Assembly (NCBI GenBank): GCA_030430155.1
Contig: JAUIFV010000008.1
Coordinates: 1-53,211, forward strand
Length of the DNA stretch: 53,211 nucleotides
Direction: 5' to 3'
Origin: Gammaproteobacteria bacterium
GTDB lineage: Bacteria; Pseudomonadota; Gammaproteobacteria; Xanthomonadales; SZUA-5
In this document: positions 17,501-26,394 of the stretch, piece after piece
Layout: each line of letters opens with the position of its first letter
How positions within the stretch are numbered: position 1 is the stretch's first letter
Program-made: the position numbers and the translations under genes
Notes under the pieces: generated by a model
Database searches by the model: none
Told to the model about the DNA's origin: nothing
The model's input: only the letters and a program-made list of their open reading frames with translations

Positions 17501-17543
17501 GACCGGCCAGTGCCAACGCACAAGCGGCAAAAAATCGTTTCAT
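14508..17543 (-). CDS. Large IPTL-CTERM surface protein with Calx-beta and DUF11-like repeats
   Basis: A 1011-residue secreted protein. It has a signal peptide (MKRFFAACALALAGPGLATA), then about 600 residues of beta-sandwich-like modules rich in Thr, Asp and Asn. Around residues 640-740 is a module with 'VVFTPSNWMTPQTVTVTGVD', seen in large adhesin-like proteins. A Calx-beta domain follows ('AVFTVTLDTAVDGGFSVPYA' to 'GTIINDDG'), then a DUF11-like module ('ATNNGTGEATDVEIDLEIPQ'). The last 26 residues are IPTLGWPALLSLLLLIATVG plus a basic end, an IPTL-CTERM sorting signal. Such signals are processed by an exosortase (XrtH in characterised families); none is in this window. Probably a cell-surface or released calcium-binding protein; the ligand is unknown. 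Confidence 0.85.
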   Translation of the reverse strand: MKRFFAACALALAGPGLATAGGQQIDLKVGSVTIDPADMTSASCVQVPIFINDGFQNNRDLRDITFTVQISGDTGIISGGIATDMLVANSFVATGGGLTGLTNPGTDLANVSGSASPSCALIFNQATQGSGPAVDFEPQINANAGWLINNNQGGAGRKQAFVIDFATNASIGAVAQNTDALIGVLEIPIIANPGTAQLTVSATPDGVVSGANAYTYDDGTSIERVQIVENFNLAQATGTVTVFGVPNCSGASTSPVNPTWLDPQAGGLGAMLDFTFPGTGSVDQINLTSSDGLDVTIPAAGATTMLSIDTTNDGSPSAGANRSFTATYETEFPPASGTFVGGTPCNLAPDFAPGVATVSFDPPTPVPGQPFSVDVTLTNVVWDGSKFGTLTVPSSSIDLVVPDSVVGTTLTFDDVYNVVAASGADIGNYTAVGQAADGTSFMDTAMLGFIPPENQTDCTAISSANIEGSVTIPLQGNAGVTDWDVIYNGVTTNLPGGNMNFVVNNIVGDATNITINANGFDGMGSPVSDTLVCDIDYNPPTSICTQDPDTTVTPVDVGTVITLSLDSTNGTDATVDGVPMTPDANPDNNFNVEWSATHTAIEDVVLNGNTTNPDGETSACTWVIDVNNPTITVSPTTGLVTTEAGGSDSFTIAVDVQPSSDVTIGISSSDPGEGTADVTSVVFTPSNWMTPQTVTVTGVDDPSVDGDVAYTIVTAAVMSSDGNYDGLNPDDVAVTNQDNDTATLAIDDVSVIEGTGANSSAVFTVTLDTAVDGGFSVPYASADGSAVAPGDYAQVSDMLSFAGSAGETQTITVSIVGDSDFEADESFSVVLSAPSNQLVTLARATGIGTIINDDGADLAIALSAVPQAGTVGEFYVISATATNNGTGEATDVEIDLEIPQGLIIVGATPSTGGSCASSPPAGGLVLLSCTYPGATAVGATRSVEVLVQASAPGASTVSASTRSALNDPIPENNSASAVVGAAVQQIPTLGWPALLSLLLLIATVGILRSRS

Positions 17544-17575
17544 TACTGGTCACTCCGATACAGCGGTACGTTCTT

Positions 17576-17716
17576 GTGATGCACTCGGCAACGGACTACC
17601 GGTGCGCTTTGCGTGATGGTAGCAGCGCCCTATCCTGCGCACCCCTATCTCTGCGGCAAACCCGGCCTATTTCTCACCGTGAGTTGATCGTGAGCGGCGT
17701 GATGCACTCGGCAACG
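17576..17716. repeat. 18-base direct repeat pair upstream of groES
   Basis: The sequence GTGATGCACTCGGCAACG occurs twice exactly, at 17576-17593 and 17699-17716, 123 bases apart. The first lies close to the start of the minus-strand IPTL-CTERM gene, the second upstream of the heat-shock promoter of groESL. It contains GCACTC, which is part of a CIRCE half-site, but no inverted partner is present. Confidence 0.75.
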
Positions 17717-17763
17717 AAGGCATCACCGGGCACTCAGCGCTGAAAATTCCTTCCGTTCTCGCC

Positions 17764-17791
17764 CTTGAATTCATTTTTGCCAGCCCCACCT
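17764..17791 (+). promoter_or_regulatory. Sigma-32 (RpoH) promoter of groESL
   Basis: CTTGAAT (17764-17770) and CCCCACCT (17784-17791) are separated by 13 bases, matching the heat-shock sigma consensus CTTGAAA - 11 to 16 bases - CCCCATNT at most positions. It lies about 100 bases before groES, in the right orientation. Confidence 0.75.
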
Positions 17792-17893
17792 ATCCGCCAC
17801 GTCACCAATTGATGACGGCGCTGGCGATCATGATCAGACGTCCGAGGCAGGCGGTGAGACCAATACTTTCAACTAGTTAGAGAGAGATTGAGC

Positions 17894-18184
17894 ATGAAGA
17901 TTCGTCCGTTGCACGACCGCGTCATCGTTAAGCGTATGGAAGAAGAGCGCCTGAGCGCCGGCGGTATCGTGATTCCCGACTCCGCCACCGAGAAGCCGAT
18001 CAAGGGCAAGGTAGTTGCCATCGGCACCGGCAAGATCCTCGACGACGGCAGCGTGCGCGCTCTGGCCGTCAAGGACGGCGACGAGATTCTGTTCGGCAAG
18101 TACTCCGGCACCGAAGTGAAGGTGGATGGCGAGGAGTACCTGGTGATGCGCGAAGACGACATCATGGCCGTCATCGTCGGCTAA
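17894..18184 (+). CDS. groES: Co-chaperonin GroES
   Basis: The 96-residue product ([18 protein letters not shown]...) is the heptameric lid of the GroEL chaperonin. The mobile loop ('[19 protein letters not shown]') and the roof/base strands ('[15 protein letters not shown]', '[19 protein letters not shown]') are all conserved. A TTG six bases upstream is in frame, but ATG 17894 gives the normal N-terminus and is spaced well from an AGAGAG ribosome site. It is cotranscribed with groEL, 58 bases downstream. Confidence 0.97.
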   Translation: MKIRPLHDRVIVKRMEEERLSAGGIVIPDSATEKPIKGKVVAIGTGKILDDGSVRALAVKDGDEILFGKYSGTEVKVDGEEYLVMREDDIMAVIVG

Positions 18185-18230
18185 CAGCGGCCAGAAGCCC
18201 ATTCGACAAAGAATTCGATTCAGTATTTGA

Positions 18231-19898
<1,668 letters not shown>

Positions 19899-19934
19899 AC
19901 TTGCCCTAGTCGCACGAGCTACTCGTGATATGGA

Positions 19935-19969
19935 GAGGCCCCGCAGTGATGTGGGGCCTCTTTGTTTTT
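19935..19969 (+). terminator. Intrinsic terminator of groESL
   Basis: An 8-base stem, GAGGCCCC (19935-19942) with GGGGCCTC (19953-19960), has a 10-base loop and is followed directly by TTTGTTTTT. It lies 37 bases past the groEL stop codon. Confidence 0.92.
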
Positions 19970-20055
19970 AGGGCCCAGGGATGGAGGGCCCAGGGCCCAG
20001 GATCGCGACTACGCGGCCGACGTACTGGGCCCTGGGCCCTTTGCCCTGGGCCCTA
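19969..20055. repeat. GGGCCC-heptamer inverted repeat, copy 2 (after groEL)
   Basis: Two perfect paired blocks, 12 bases (19969-19980 with 20044-20055) and 16 bases (19985-20000 with 20025-20040), form a 28-pair stem with one 4/3-base internal loop. The terminal loop is 24 bases. It begins at the last base of the groEL terminator T-run and ends 29 bases before the next gene. It is the cleanest copy of the family in the window. Confidence 0.92.
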
Positions 20056-20084
20056 AACAACAACAATATGCGATCATCCCGCCC

Positions 20085-20894
20085 ATGCACCCGACCGCCC
20101 TGGCCATTTGCGCGCTGATTGCCTATGCCCTGGGTGCGTGGTGGTCGGCGAGCGGGTTGCGGGCACGGCCGCAGCGACCGCCCTGGGCCGGTTTGGCGAC
20201 GGCGGCGGTGGCCTTGCTGTTGCATGGTTGGGTGCTCTTCCACGCCTGGCCCGGCGAAAACAACGACTGGCAGATTGGGTTTACCCGCGCGCTGTCGCTG
20301 GTTGGTGCACTGATGGCGCTGCTGGTGGTGCTGTGCAGCCCCTTCAGTCGAGTCCGCGTGCTGCTGATCGCCGCATTGCCGATTGCCGCTGTCGGTTTGG
20401 CGGCAGCAGTCATCTGGCCGGAGCAGGACACCCGCAGCGCCGCTTTCGATTGGCGCATCCAGGTGCACGTGGGTATTGCCCTGGCGGCCTACAGCGTGCT
20501 TTCGCTGGCTGCCCTGCAGGCGGCATTCTTGGGGATCACCGATATCGCCCTCAAACAGCGCCGGTTGAATTGGGAACCACGCTTCTTCCCGCCCTTGTCG
20601 AGTATGGAACAGCTGCTGTTTCAGCTGATCATTGCCGGCTTTACCCTGTTAACCTTGACCATTCTGGCCGGCTTGTTGTTCATCCACGATTGGTTCGCAC
20701 AGCACCTGATTCACAAGACCGTGCTAACCATCGCCGCCTGGCTGATTTTTGGCGGCCTGCTGTACGGCCGCTGGCGCTACGGCTGGCGCGGCATGCGTGC
20801 CGTTCGTCTGACCTTGGCGGGCATGGCTCTATTGCTTCTGGCATTCTTTGGCAGCAAATTCGTACTGGAACACATTCTGAAGCGATACGCATGA
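20085..20894 (+). CDS. YpjD-like inner membrane protein (cytochrome c assembly family)
   Basis: The 269-residue product has about eight membrane helices and belongs to the CcsA/HemX-like cytochrome c assembly family. The characteristic part is 'WRIQVHVGIALAAYSVLSLA' near residue 125 with a conserved His, then 'PPLSSMEQLLFQLIIAGFTL' near residue 166, and 'HLIHKTVLTIAAWLIFGGLL' near residue 207 with another His. Conserved His residues in this family are thought to bind heme. YpjD often lies beside ffh in gammaproteobacteria; ffh is not seen here. Start 20085 is chosen because upstream codons belong to the GGGCCC repeat. It overlaps the PilZ gene by ATGA. Confidence 0.82.
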   Translation: MHPTALAICALIAYALGAWWSASGLRARPQRPPWAGLATAAVALLLHGWVLFHAWPGENNDWQIGFTRALSLVGALMALLVVLCSPFSRVRVLLIAALPIAAVGLAAAVIWPEQDTRSAAFDWRIQVHVGIALAAYSVLSLAALQAAFLGITDIALKQRRLNWEPRFFPPLSSMEQLLFQLIIAGFTLLTLTILAGLLFIHDWFAQHLIHKTVLTIAAWLIFGGLLYGRWRYGWRGMRAVRLTLAGMALLLLAFFGSKFVLEHILKRYA

Positions 20895-21349
20895 GCATCT
20901 CTCGCGAAATCATTGACTTGGAGAGCGCAGTTGATAGACCGGATGAAGCCGGTGCAGCGGCTGCCGCGATCGCCAAGGCCAGAGCCGCGCGTCGCTTCAC
21001 CCGGCTGCCCTTTGACGGCACAGCCAGACTGTTCTCTTCCACGCAAATGTGGGAAACCGCTGTCCTCGACCTGTCGCTGCGCGGTGTGCTGGTGCAGCGC
21101 CCGGAAGCCTGGGACGGCAAGCTCAAAGCCAACTTCAGACTGGAACTGCGCCTGGCCGGCACCGCGATCATCAGCATGGCGGTGACCTTGGCCAACGTCG
21201 GCGACGAACAGCTCGGCTTCAAGATCGAGCACCTGGACTGGAACAGTTTCGGTCACTTGAAGCGCCTGATTGAGCTCAATCTGGGTGATAGCGAGTCGCT
21301 GTTTTTGGAGTTGTCGGCGTTGGGCGGTGGCGAGACGCAGAAGCGGTAG
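20891..21349 (+). CDS. PilZ domain protein (c-di-GMP receptor candidate)
   Basis: The 152-residue product has the PilZ signature: RRFTR near residue 35 (RxxxR) and DLSLRG near residue 60 (D/NxSxxG). These are the residues that hold cyclic di-GMP in the family. The first 30 residues are an Ala-rich helical stretch. The gene overlaps the ypjD-like gene by four bases (ATGA), so both are made together. It ends just before GGGCCC repeat copy 3 and is convergent with radA. What process it controls cannot be told. Confidence 0.88.
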   Translation: MSISREIIDLESAVDRPDEAGAAAAAIAKARAARRFTRLPFDGTARLFSSTQMWETAVLDLSLRGVLVQRPEAWDGKLKANFRLELRLAGTAIISMAVTLANVGDEQLGFKIEHLDWNSFGHLKRLIELNLGDSESLFLELSALGGGETQKR

Positions 21350-21360
21350 CGTCGTTGGCG

Positions 21361-21517
21361 AGGGCATAGGGCTTAGGGCCCAGGGCCCAGAAAAGACCGC
21401 AAGGCCGATTGCTGTCCGCGGTCAACGCCGGTGCGTAGGGCCGTCAGTTCGCGAAGAGCCTTCCGGATTATGAGATTCTTCGACGCTCTGGGCCCTGTGC
21501 CCTGTGCCCTGGGCCCT
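21361..21517. repeat. GGGCCC-heptamer inverted repeat, copy 3 (PilZ/radA convergent gap)
   Basis: The left array (21361-21391) and right array (21487-21517) are reverse complements at 26 of 31 positions, around a 95-base loop. The right side is followed by CCCTTTTCCC and ends a few bases before the radA stop codon. It starts 11 bases after the PilZ stop. Confidence 0.85.
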
Positions 21518-21538
21518 TTTCCCTACGCCCTTCGGCCG

Positions 21539-22915
21539 TCAACTCTGCTCCGCCACCCAATCCAGCGCCTCCACCAGACGATCTACCGCCACCACCTGCA
21601 TCTCCCCAACCTGCGCCTTGCGCGGTGCGTTGGCTCTGGACACCAAAGCGGTGCGGAAGCCGTGCGCGGCCGCCTCTTTGAGCCGCTCCTCGCCGTTGGC
21701 GACCGGCCGGATCTCGCCGGCCAAGCCGATCTCGCCAAAGCTGATGGTTCGTTCCGGGAGTGGGCGATCACGCAGCGAGGAGGCGACCGCTAGCACCGTG
21801 GGCAGATCGGCGGCGGTCTCGCTGATACGGATACCGCCGACCACGTTGACGAAGACGTCCTGGTCATAAACGCTCAGACCGCCGTGGCGATGCAATACCG
21901 CCAGCAGCAGGGCCAGTCGATTCTGCTCTACGCCGACGGCGACCCGGCGCGGATTGGACAACGAGCTGTGGTCGACCAGCGCCTGCACCTCCACCAGCAG
22001 CGGTCGGGTCCCTTCGCGAGTCACCACGATGGCGCTGCCCGGCTGTCCGCTATGCGCGCCGGAAAGAAACATCGCCGAAGGGTTGGGTACCTCACGCAGT
22101 CCGCGGTCGGTCATCGCAAAGACGCCGATCTCGTTGATTGCACCGAAGCGGTTCTTGATCCCGCGCAGGATGCGCAGCCGGCCGCCGCTATCGCCTTCGA
22201 AATACAGCACCGCATCGACCATGTGCTCGAGCACCCGCGGACCGGCGATGCCGCCTTCCTTGGTCACATGGCCAATCAGGAACACGCTGATGCCCTGGGT
22301 CTTGGCGAAGCGCACCAGTCGAGCAGCGGTCTCACGCACCTGTGACACCGAACCGGGAGTGGAGCTGAGTTCGGACGCGAAGCAGGTCTGTATGGAGTCA
22401 ATGACCAACAGCTGCGGGCGTTCGGCGTCGGCGCTGGCCAGGATCACCTCGACATCGGTCTCGGCCAGACAGCGCACGCCGGCCACCGACGCATCCATCC
22501 GCTTGGCACGGGCCGCGATCTGCCCCAGCGACTCCTCGCCGGAGACATAGAGCACCTTTGCCGACTGCGATTGCGCGGCCAGCACCTGCAGCAGCAAGGT
22601 GGATTTGCCGATGCCCGGGTCACCGCCCAGCAAAACCACCGAACCGGCAACGATGCCGCCGCCCAAGACCCGATCCAGCTCTTTGATCCCGCTGGAATGG
22701 CGTGGCGCGCGATCGGCCGGCACGCTGGATAGATCCTCCACGCTGGCCGAGCGCGCGCCGGCAAATCCACCACCGCGACCGCCGCGTGCGACGCTGCTAG
22801 TCGCACGCTGCTCGCTCAGGCTGTTCCAGGCACCGCAATCGGCGCATTGTCCTGCCCATTTGGAGTGCTCCGCGCCGCACTCGGCACACACGTAGATGCT
22901 CTTTTCCTTGGCCAA
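21539..22915 (-). CDS. radA: DNA repair protein RadA
   Basis: The 458-residue product has the three RadA parts. A zinc finger at the N-terminus has 'CAECGAEHSKWAGQCADCG'. A RecA-like ATPase follows with Walker A 'GGDPGIGKSTLLLQ' near residue 100 and the RadA-specific 'KNRFGAINEIGVFAM' near residue 258. The C-terminal part is a Lon-like domain ('RLALLLAVLHRHGGLSVYDQ'). RadA helps branch migration of recombination intermediates. It sits alone between the convergent PilZ gene and the divergent M36 peptidase gene. Confidence 0.96.
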   Translation of the reverse strand: MAKEKSIYVCAECGAEHSKWAGQCADCGAWNSLSEQRATSSVARGGRGGGFAGARSASVEDLSSVPADRAPRHSSGIKELDRVLGGGIVAGSVVLLGGDPGIGKSTLLLQVLAAQSQSAKVLYVSGEESLGQIAARAKRMDASVAGVRCLAETDVEVILASADAERPQLLVIDSIQTCFASELSSTPGSVSQVRETAARLVRFAKTQGISVFLIGHVTKEGGIAGPRVLEHMVDAVLYFEGDSGGRLRILRGIKNRFGAINEIGVFAMTDRGLREVPNPSAMFLSGAHSGQPGSAIVVTREGTRPLLVEVQALVDHSSLSNPRRVAVGVEQNRLALLLAVLHRHGGLSVYDQDVFVNVVGGIRISETAADLPTVLAVASSLRDRPLPERTISFGEIGLAGEIRPVANGEERLKEAAAHGFRTALVSRANAPRKAQVGEMQVVAVDRLVEALDWVAEQS

Positions 22916-23121
22916 GACAGGTCCTAGATCGACAGCAAGCGCGAATTATTCACCAACCGTCGTCACCTGCGAAGGCCGCGCTGAAGGTCCGGCGGGCGCG
23001 GCGACAAAGCAGCCTTCGAATTCGGCACCGCCGAGTGATTGAATTCATGCACCTGTGTGCAGACCAGATGTGCTAGCTTGCCGCGTCCTCGCGTACCCAG
23101 CACAACCCGATTGAATCCTTC

Positions 23122-23126
23122 AGGAG
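23122..23126 (+). promoter_or_regulatory. Ribosome binding site fixing the TTG start of the M36 peptidase
   Basis: AGGAG lies 7 bases before TTG at 23134. No ATG or GTG in frame gives a complete signal peptide with an equally good site. Confidence 0.7.
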
Positions 23127-23133
23127 CAAGACC

Positions 23134-25515
23134 TTGCACAGCTATCGGCGCCACACCATTGCCACCGCCATCTCCATCGCCCTTTTGGCCAGCAGTTCCA
23201 TGGCGGCCGCCTCGGATAAGGTTCGCTTTCTGACTTCCGCGCAGACCGGCGAATCGAAATCCCTGGCGCTGGGCTATCTGCATAGCCAGCGATCGCAGCT
23301 CGGCCTGACCGAGGCGGATATTGCCGAGATGGATTTGCGCGATGACTATCGCAGCAAGCACAACGGGGTCCGGCACCTGTACTGGCACCAACGTCATCAG
23401 GGCATCGCTGTGCACAACGGCATACTGGCCATCAACGTGGCCAGTGATGGCAGCATCATCAACCTCAATAGCGGCTTCGTCGCTGATCTCGCATCCCAGG
23501 TCAACAGCACCGAAGCCAGCATCGATCCGGTTGCAGCGATTACCGCGGCAGCGGACGATCTGCAGTTGAGCAACCGTGCCCCATTACTGCTGCTGCAGGA
23601 TCTGGGCGGCCCGACGCGCAAGGCGGTCTACTCCAACGGCGGAATCTCCGCTGACGACATTCCAGTGCAGCTGATCTACCAGCCGATGCCCGACGGCAGA
23701 GTCCGTCTGTCCTGGGACATGACCATTCGCGAAGTGTCCGGACCGAACTGGTGGTCGCTGCGTGTGGACGCCGAAACCGGCGAAGTCATCAGCCGCGTGA
23801 ACTATCTCGCCCACGCCGAAGCCGAGGCCAAAGCTGGCGACGACGAAGCGCAGTATCTGGTTTTTCCGTTCCCGTTCGAAAGCCCGGATGAAACCCCGCA
23901 GGTCCTGGTCAGCGATCCGCACGATCTGGCCGCCTCGCCCTTCGGCTGGCACGACACCGATGGCGTCGCCGGTCCCGAGTTCACCGACACCCGCGGCAAC
24001 AACGTGATTGCCCAAGAAGACTTCGATGGCAACAACAGCGGCGGTTCGCGCCCCAGTGCCACCGGCAGCAACCCGATGGTCTTCAACTTCCCATTCAATC
24101 CGGACAACGACCCGGAGGTGGGCGACAACCTGAACGCCGCCATCGTCAACCTCTTCTACTGGAACAACATCATGCACGATGTGACCTACCAGTACGGTTT
24201 CGACGAGCCCGCAGGCAACTTCCAGACCAACAACTACGGCAACGGCGGCGCCGGCAATGACGCGGTGCGCGCCGATGCGCTGGATCAGATGACCGGCGGG
24301 CCGCAGGGTCCGCAGAGCGGCAATGCAAACTTCCAGACCCCGCCGGATGGCTCGCCGCCGCGCATGCAGATGTTCCGCTTCAACTACCCGTTCAGCCAGC
24401 AGGTGACGGTCAACTCGCCCGCGTCCATCGCCGCCTCCTATACCGCCCGACCCTCCGTCAACGGCGGCACCGGCATGGGTCTGACCGCCGACCTCGCCCT
24501 GGTCGAAGATGGCACCGCGCCCACCGCAGACGGCTGTGAGACCGTGGTCAACGACCTCACCGGCAAGATAGGCGTGATCATCTGGAATCAGGGCGCATGC
24601 AACTCCAGCGTGTTCGTCGCCAACGCCGCCGCGGCAGGTGCGGTGGGCGTGGTCATCGTCGATAACGTCACCCCGCTGAGAACCAACTTCGGCGGCAGCG
24701 CGTCTGTTCCCTCGGTCTCGGTGTCGTCGGACGATGGGCAACTGTTGGTAACCACGCTGGCCGGAGAGGCAGTCAACGTGACCTTGGAAGACAATGACGT
24801 TGGCCCTGCCGATCGGGATAGCGATCTGGATCACGGCATCATCGCGCACGAGTACGGTCATGGCATATCCAACCGGCTCACCGGCGGCCCCTCGCAAGCG
24901 TCCTGTCTGGTGACCACCTCGGGTGGTATAACGTCGGAGCAGGCCGGCGAAGGCTGGAGCGACTTCTGGGCACTGGTGCTACATGCCAAGGCCACCGATT
25001 CTCGCGACACGCCGCGGCACGTCGGTACCTATGCCTCATTCCGGGATCGAGACATTGGACCGGGCATCCGCAACTTCCCCTACTCACCCGACCCGGCGGT
25101 CTCGCCGCAGACCTATGCCAACGTTGCTGGCACCAATGCGCCACACGGCGTCGGTGAGATCTGGGCCGGCGCACTGTGGAACATGTACTGGAATCTGGTG
25201 GACGATTACGGATTCGATCCTGATCTGTACAACGGCAGCGGCGGCAACAACCTGACCATTCAACTGGTCATGGATGGCATGAAACTGCAGCCCTGCTCGC
25301 CGACCATGGTGCAGGCCCGTGACGCCATTCTGCTCGCCGATCAGACCAACAACGGCGGTGCCAATCAGTGCGCCATCTGGCGCGGCTTTGCGGCCAAGGG
25401 TCTGGGGCTCAATGCCGATGGAGGCGCATTCGCGCGCGGCGACGAGACCGAGGACTTCGAAGTGCCGGTCGAGTGCGACGCTGACACCATTCACATCGAC
25501 GGCTTCGAGAGCTGA
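23134..25515 (+). CDS. M36 (fungalysin-type) metallopeptidase with PA domain
   Basis: The 793-residue product starts with TTG, supported by AGGAG at 23122-23126, and has a signal peptide (cut near residue 26). Residues about 45-110 are an FTP propeptide ('GVRHLYWHQRHQGIAVHNGI'). The catalytic zinc motif HEYGH is at residues 572-576, and the third ligand Glu606 sits in 'AGEGWSDFWALV'. A PA domain is inserted at about residues 450-555. The end of the protein is 'DADTIHIDGFES', a short tail shared in form with other exported proteins here. It is a secreted zinc protease, probably self-activated. Neighbours include a second exported peptidase. Confidence 0.92.
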   Translation: MHSYRRHTIATAISIALLASSSMAAASDKVRFLTSAQTGESKSLALGYLHSQRSQLGLTEADIAEMDLRDDYRSKHNGVRHLYWHQRHQGIAVHNGILAINVASDGSIINLNSGFVADLASQVNSTEASIDPVAAITAAADDLQLSNRAPLLLLQDLGGPTRKAVYSNGGISADDIPVQLIYQPMPDGRVRLSWDMTIREVSGPNWWSLRVDAETGEVISRVNYLAHAEAEAKAGDDEAQYLVFPFPFESPDETPQVLVSDPHDLAASPFGWHDTDGVAGPEFTDTRGNNVIAQEDFDGNNSGGSRPSATGSNPMVFNFPFNPDNDPEVGDNLNAAIVNLFYWNNIMHDVTYQYGFDEPAGNFQTNNYGNGGAGNDAVRADALDQMTGGPQGPQSGNANFQTPPDGSPPRMQMFRFNYPFSQQVTVNSPASIAASYTARPSVNGGTGMGLTADLALVEDGTAPTADGCETVVNDLTGKIGVIIWNQGACNSSVFVANAAAAGAVGVVIVDNVTPLRTNFGGSASVPSVSVSSDDGQLLVTTLAGEAVNVTLEDNDVGPADRDSDLDHGIIAHEYGHGISNRLTGGPSQASCLVTTSGGITSEQAGEGWSDFWALVLHAKATDSRDTPRHVGTYASFRDRDIGPGIRNFPYSPDPAVSPQTYANVAGTNAPHGVGEIWAGALWNMYWNLVDDYGFDPDLYNGSGGNNLTIQLVMDGMKLQPCSPTMVQARDAILLADQTNNGGANQCAIWRGFAAKGLGLNADGGAFARGDETEDFEVPVECDADTIHIDGFES

Positions 25516-25638
25516 GCGCAACCAACCGCGGCGATCGTGCTTATCGCAAGGCGCAATCGCCGCGGTTCCAGGACCGGCCTTCCCCAAGCTAGCCATGCGC
25601 GCAGGCTAAAATGATGGGTGGCTTTCCGGGAGTAGTCG

Positions 25639-26394
25639 ATGCTCGATCAGATCCATCACGGCGAGGTTATTGAGCTCCGCCTAACCCGCAAACCGGTCAA
25701 CGCGCTCGATCCCGCGTTGGTGGCAGCGCTGCGTGAGGCAGTCGAGCAGGCACCGGCCAATGGCGCTCGAGGGCTGGTATTGAGCGGCGCCGAGGGCATT
25801 TTTTCGGCTGGACTGGATGTACCGACGCTGGTTCAGCTTGATCGCTCCTCGATGGCCGAGTTCTGGAGCAACTTCCTCGGCACCATGCGCGCACTGGCCT
25901 GCTCGCCTATCCCTACGGCTGCGGCGATCACTGGACACAGCCCGGCAGGTGGCGCGGTGCTGGCGATCTGGTGCGACTACCGAGTGATGGCCAGGGGCGA
26001 GTTCCGCATCGGTCTGAATGAGACCCAGGTGGGCTTGGCCATTCCAGCGGTCATTGTTGCCGGGTTACAGCGCCTGATCGGCGCGCACCGCGGCGGATTG
26101 CTCGTCGCCGAGGGCCGCCTCATCGATCCCGATTCAGCGCTGCATTACGGCGTCGTCGATGAGCTGGCATCGCCGGACTCCGTTGTCTCGCAGGCGCTTG
26201 CCTGGATGAGTGAGCAGTTGGCCAAACCCGCGCACGCCTACGCCGCTAATCGGGCGACGGCACGTCGCGATCTGCAGACCTTGTTCGCCGATCCGCAGGT
26301 CACCGACGAGGAAGGATTTCTCGCCGGCTGGTTCTCTGCACCTACTCAAGCGGCGTTGCACACGCTGGTAGCGCAACTGAAGTCGAAGCATTGA
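25639..26394 (+). CDS. Delta3,delta2-enoyl-CoA isomerase-like (crotonase family, ECI1 type)
   Basis: The 251-residue product is a crotonase-fold protein. 'GIFSAGLDVPTLVQLDRSSM' near residue 55 and 'GHSPAGGAVLAIWCDYRVMA' near residue 100 supply the CoA pocket and oxyanion hole. The segment 'RIGLNETQVGLAIPA' is the mark of the mitochondrial ECI1-type isomerase branch, where the Glu is catalytic. It should shift double bonds in unsaturated fatty acyl-CoAs during beta-oxidation. A GGAG ribosome site precedes the ATG. The next gene begins inside its stop codon (TTGA). Confidence 0.82.
   Translation: MLDQIHHGEVIELRLTRKPVNALDPALVAALREAVEQAPANGARGLVLSGAEGIFSAGLDVPTLVQLDRSSMAEFWSNFLGTMRALACSPIPTAAAITGHSPAGGAVLAIWCDYRVMARGEFRIGLNETQVGLAIPAVIVAGLQRLIGAHRGGLLVAEGRLIDPDSALHYGVVDELASPDSVVSQALAWMSEQLAKPAHAYAANRATARRDLQTLFADPQVTDEEGFLAGWFSAPTQAALHTLVAQLKSKH

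Noticed and set aside
17560-17740. CIRCE element (HrcA site) upstream of groES
   Set aside because: GCACTC appears three times but no inverted GAGTGC partner at 9-base spacing is present; a sigma-32 promoter explains regulation.
23584-24897. 437-codon open frame antisense to the M36 peptidase
   Set aside because: No signal, no motif; the sense strand carries HEYGH and a PA domain.
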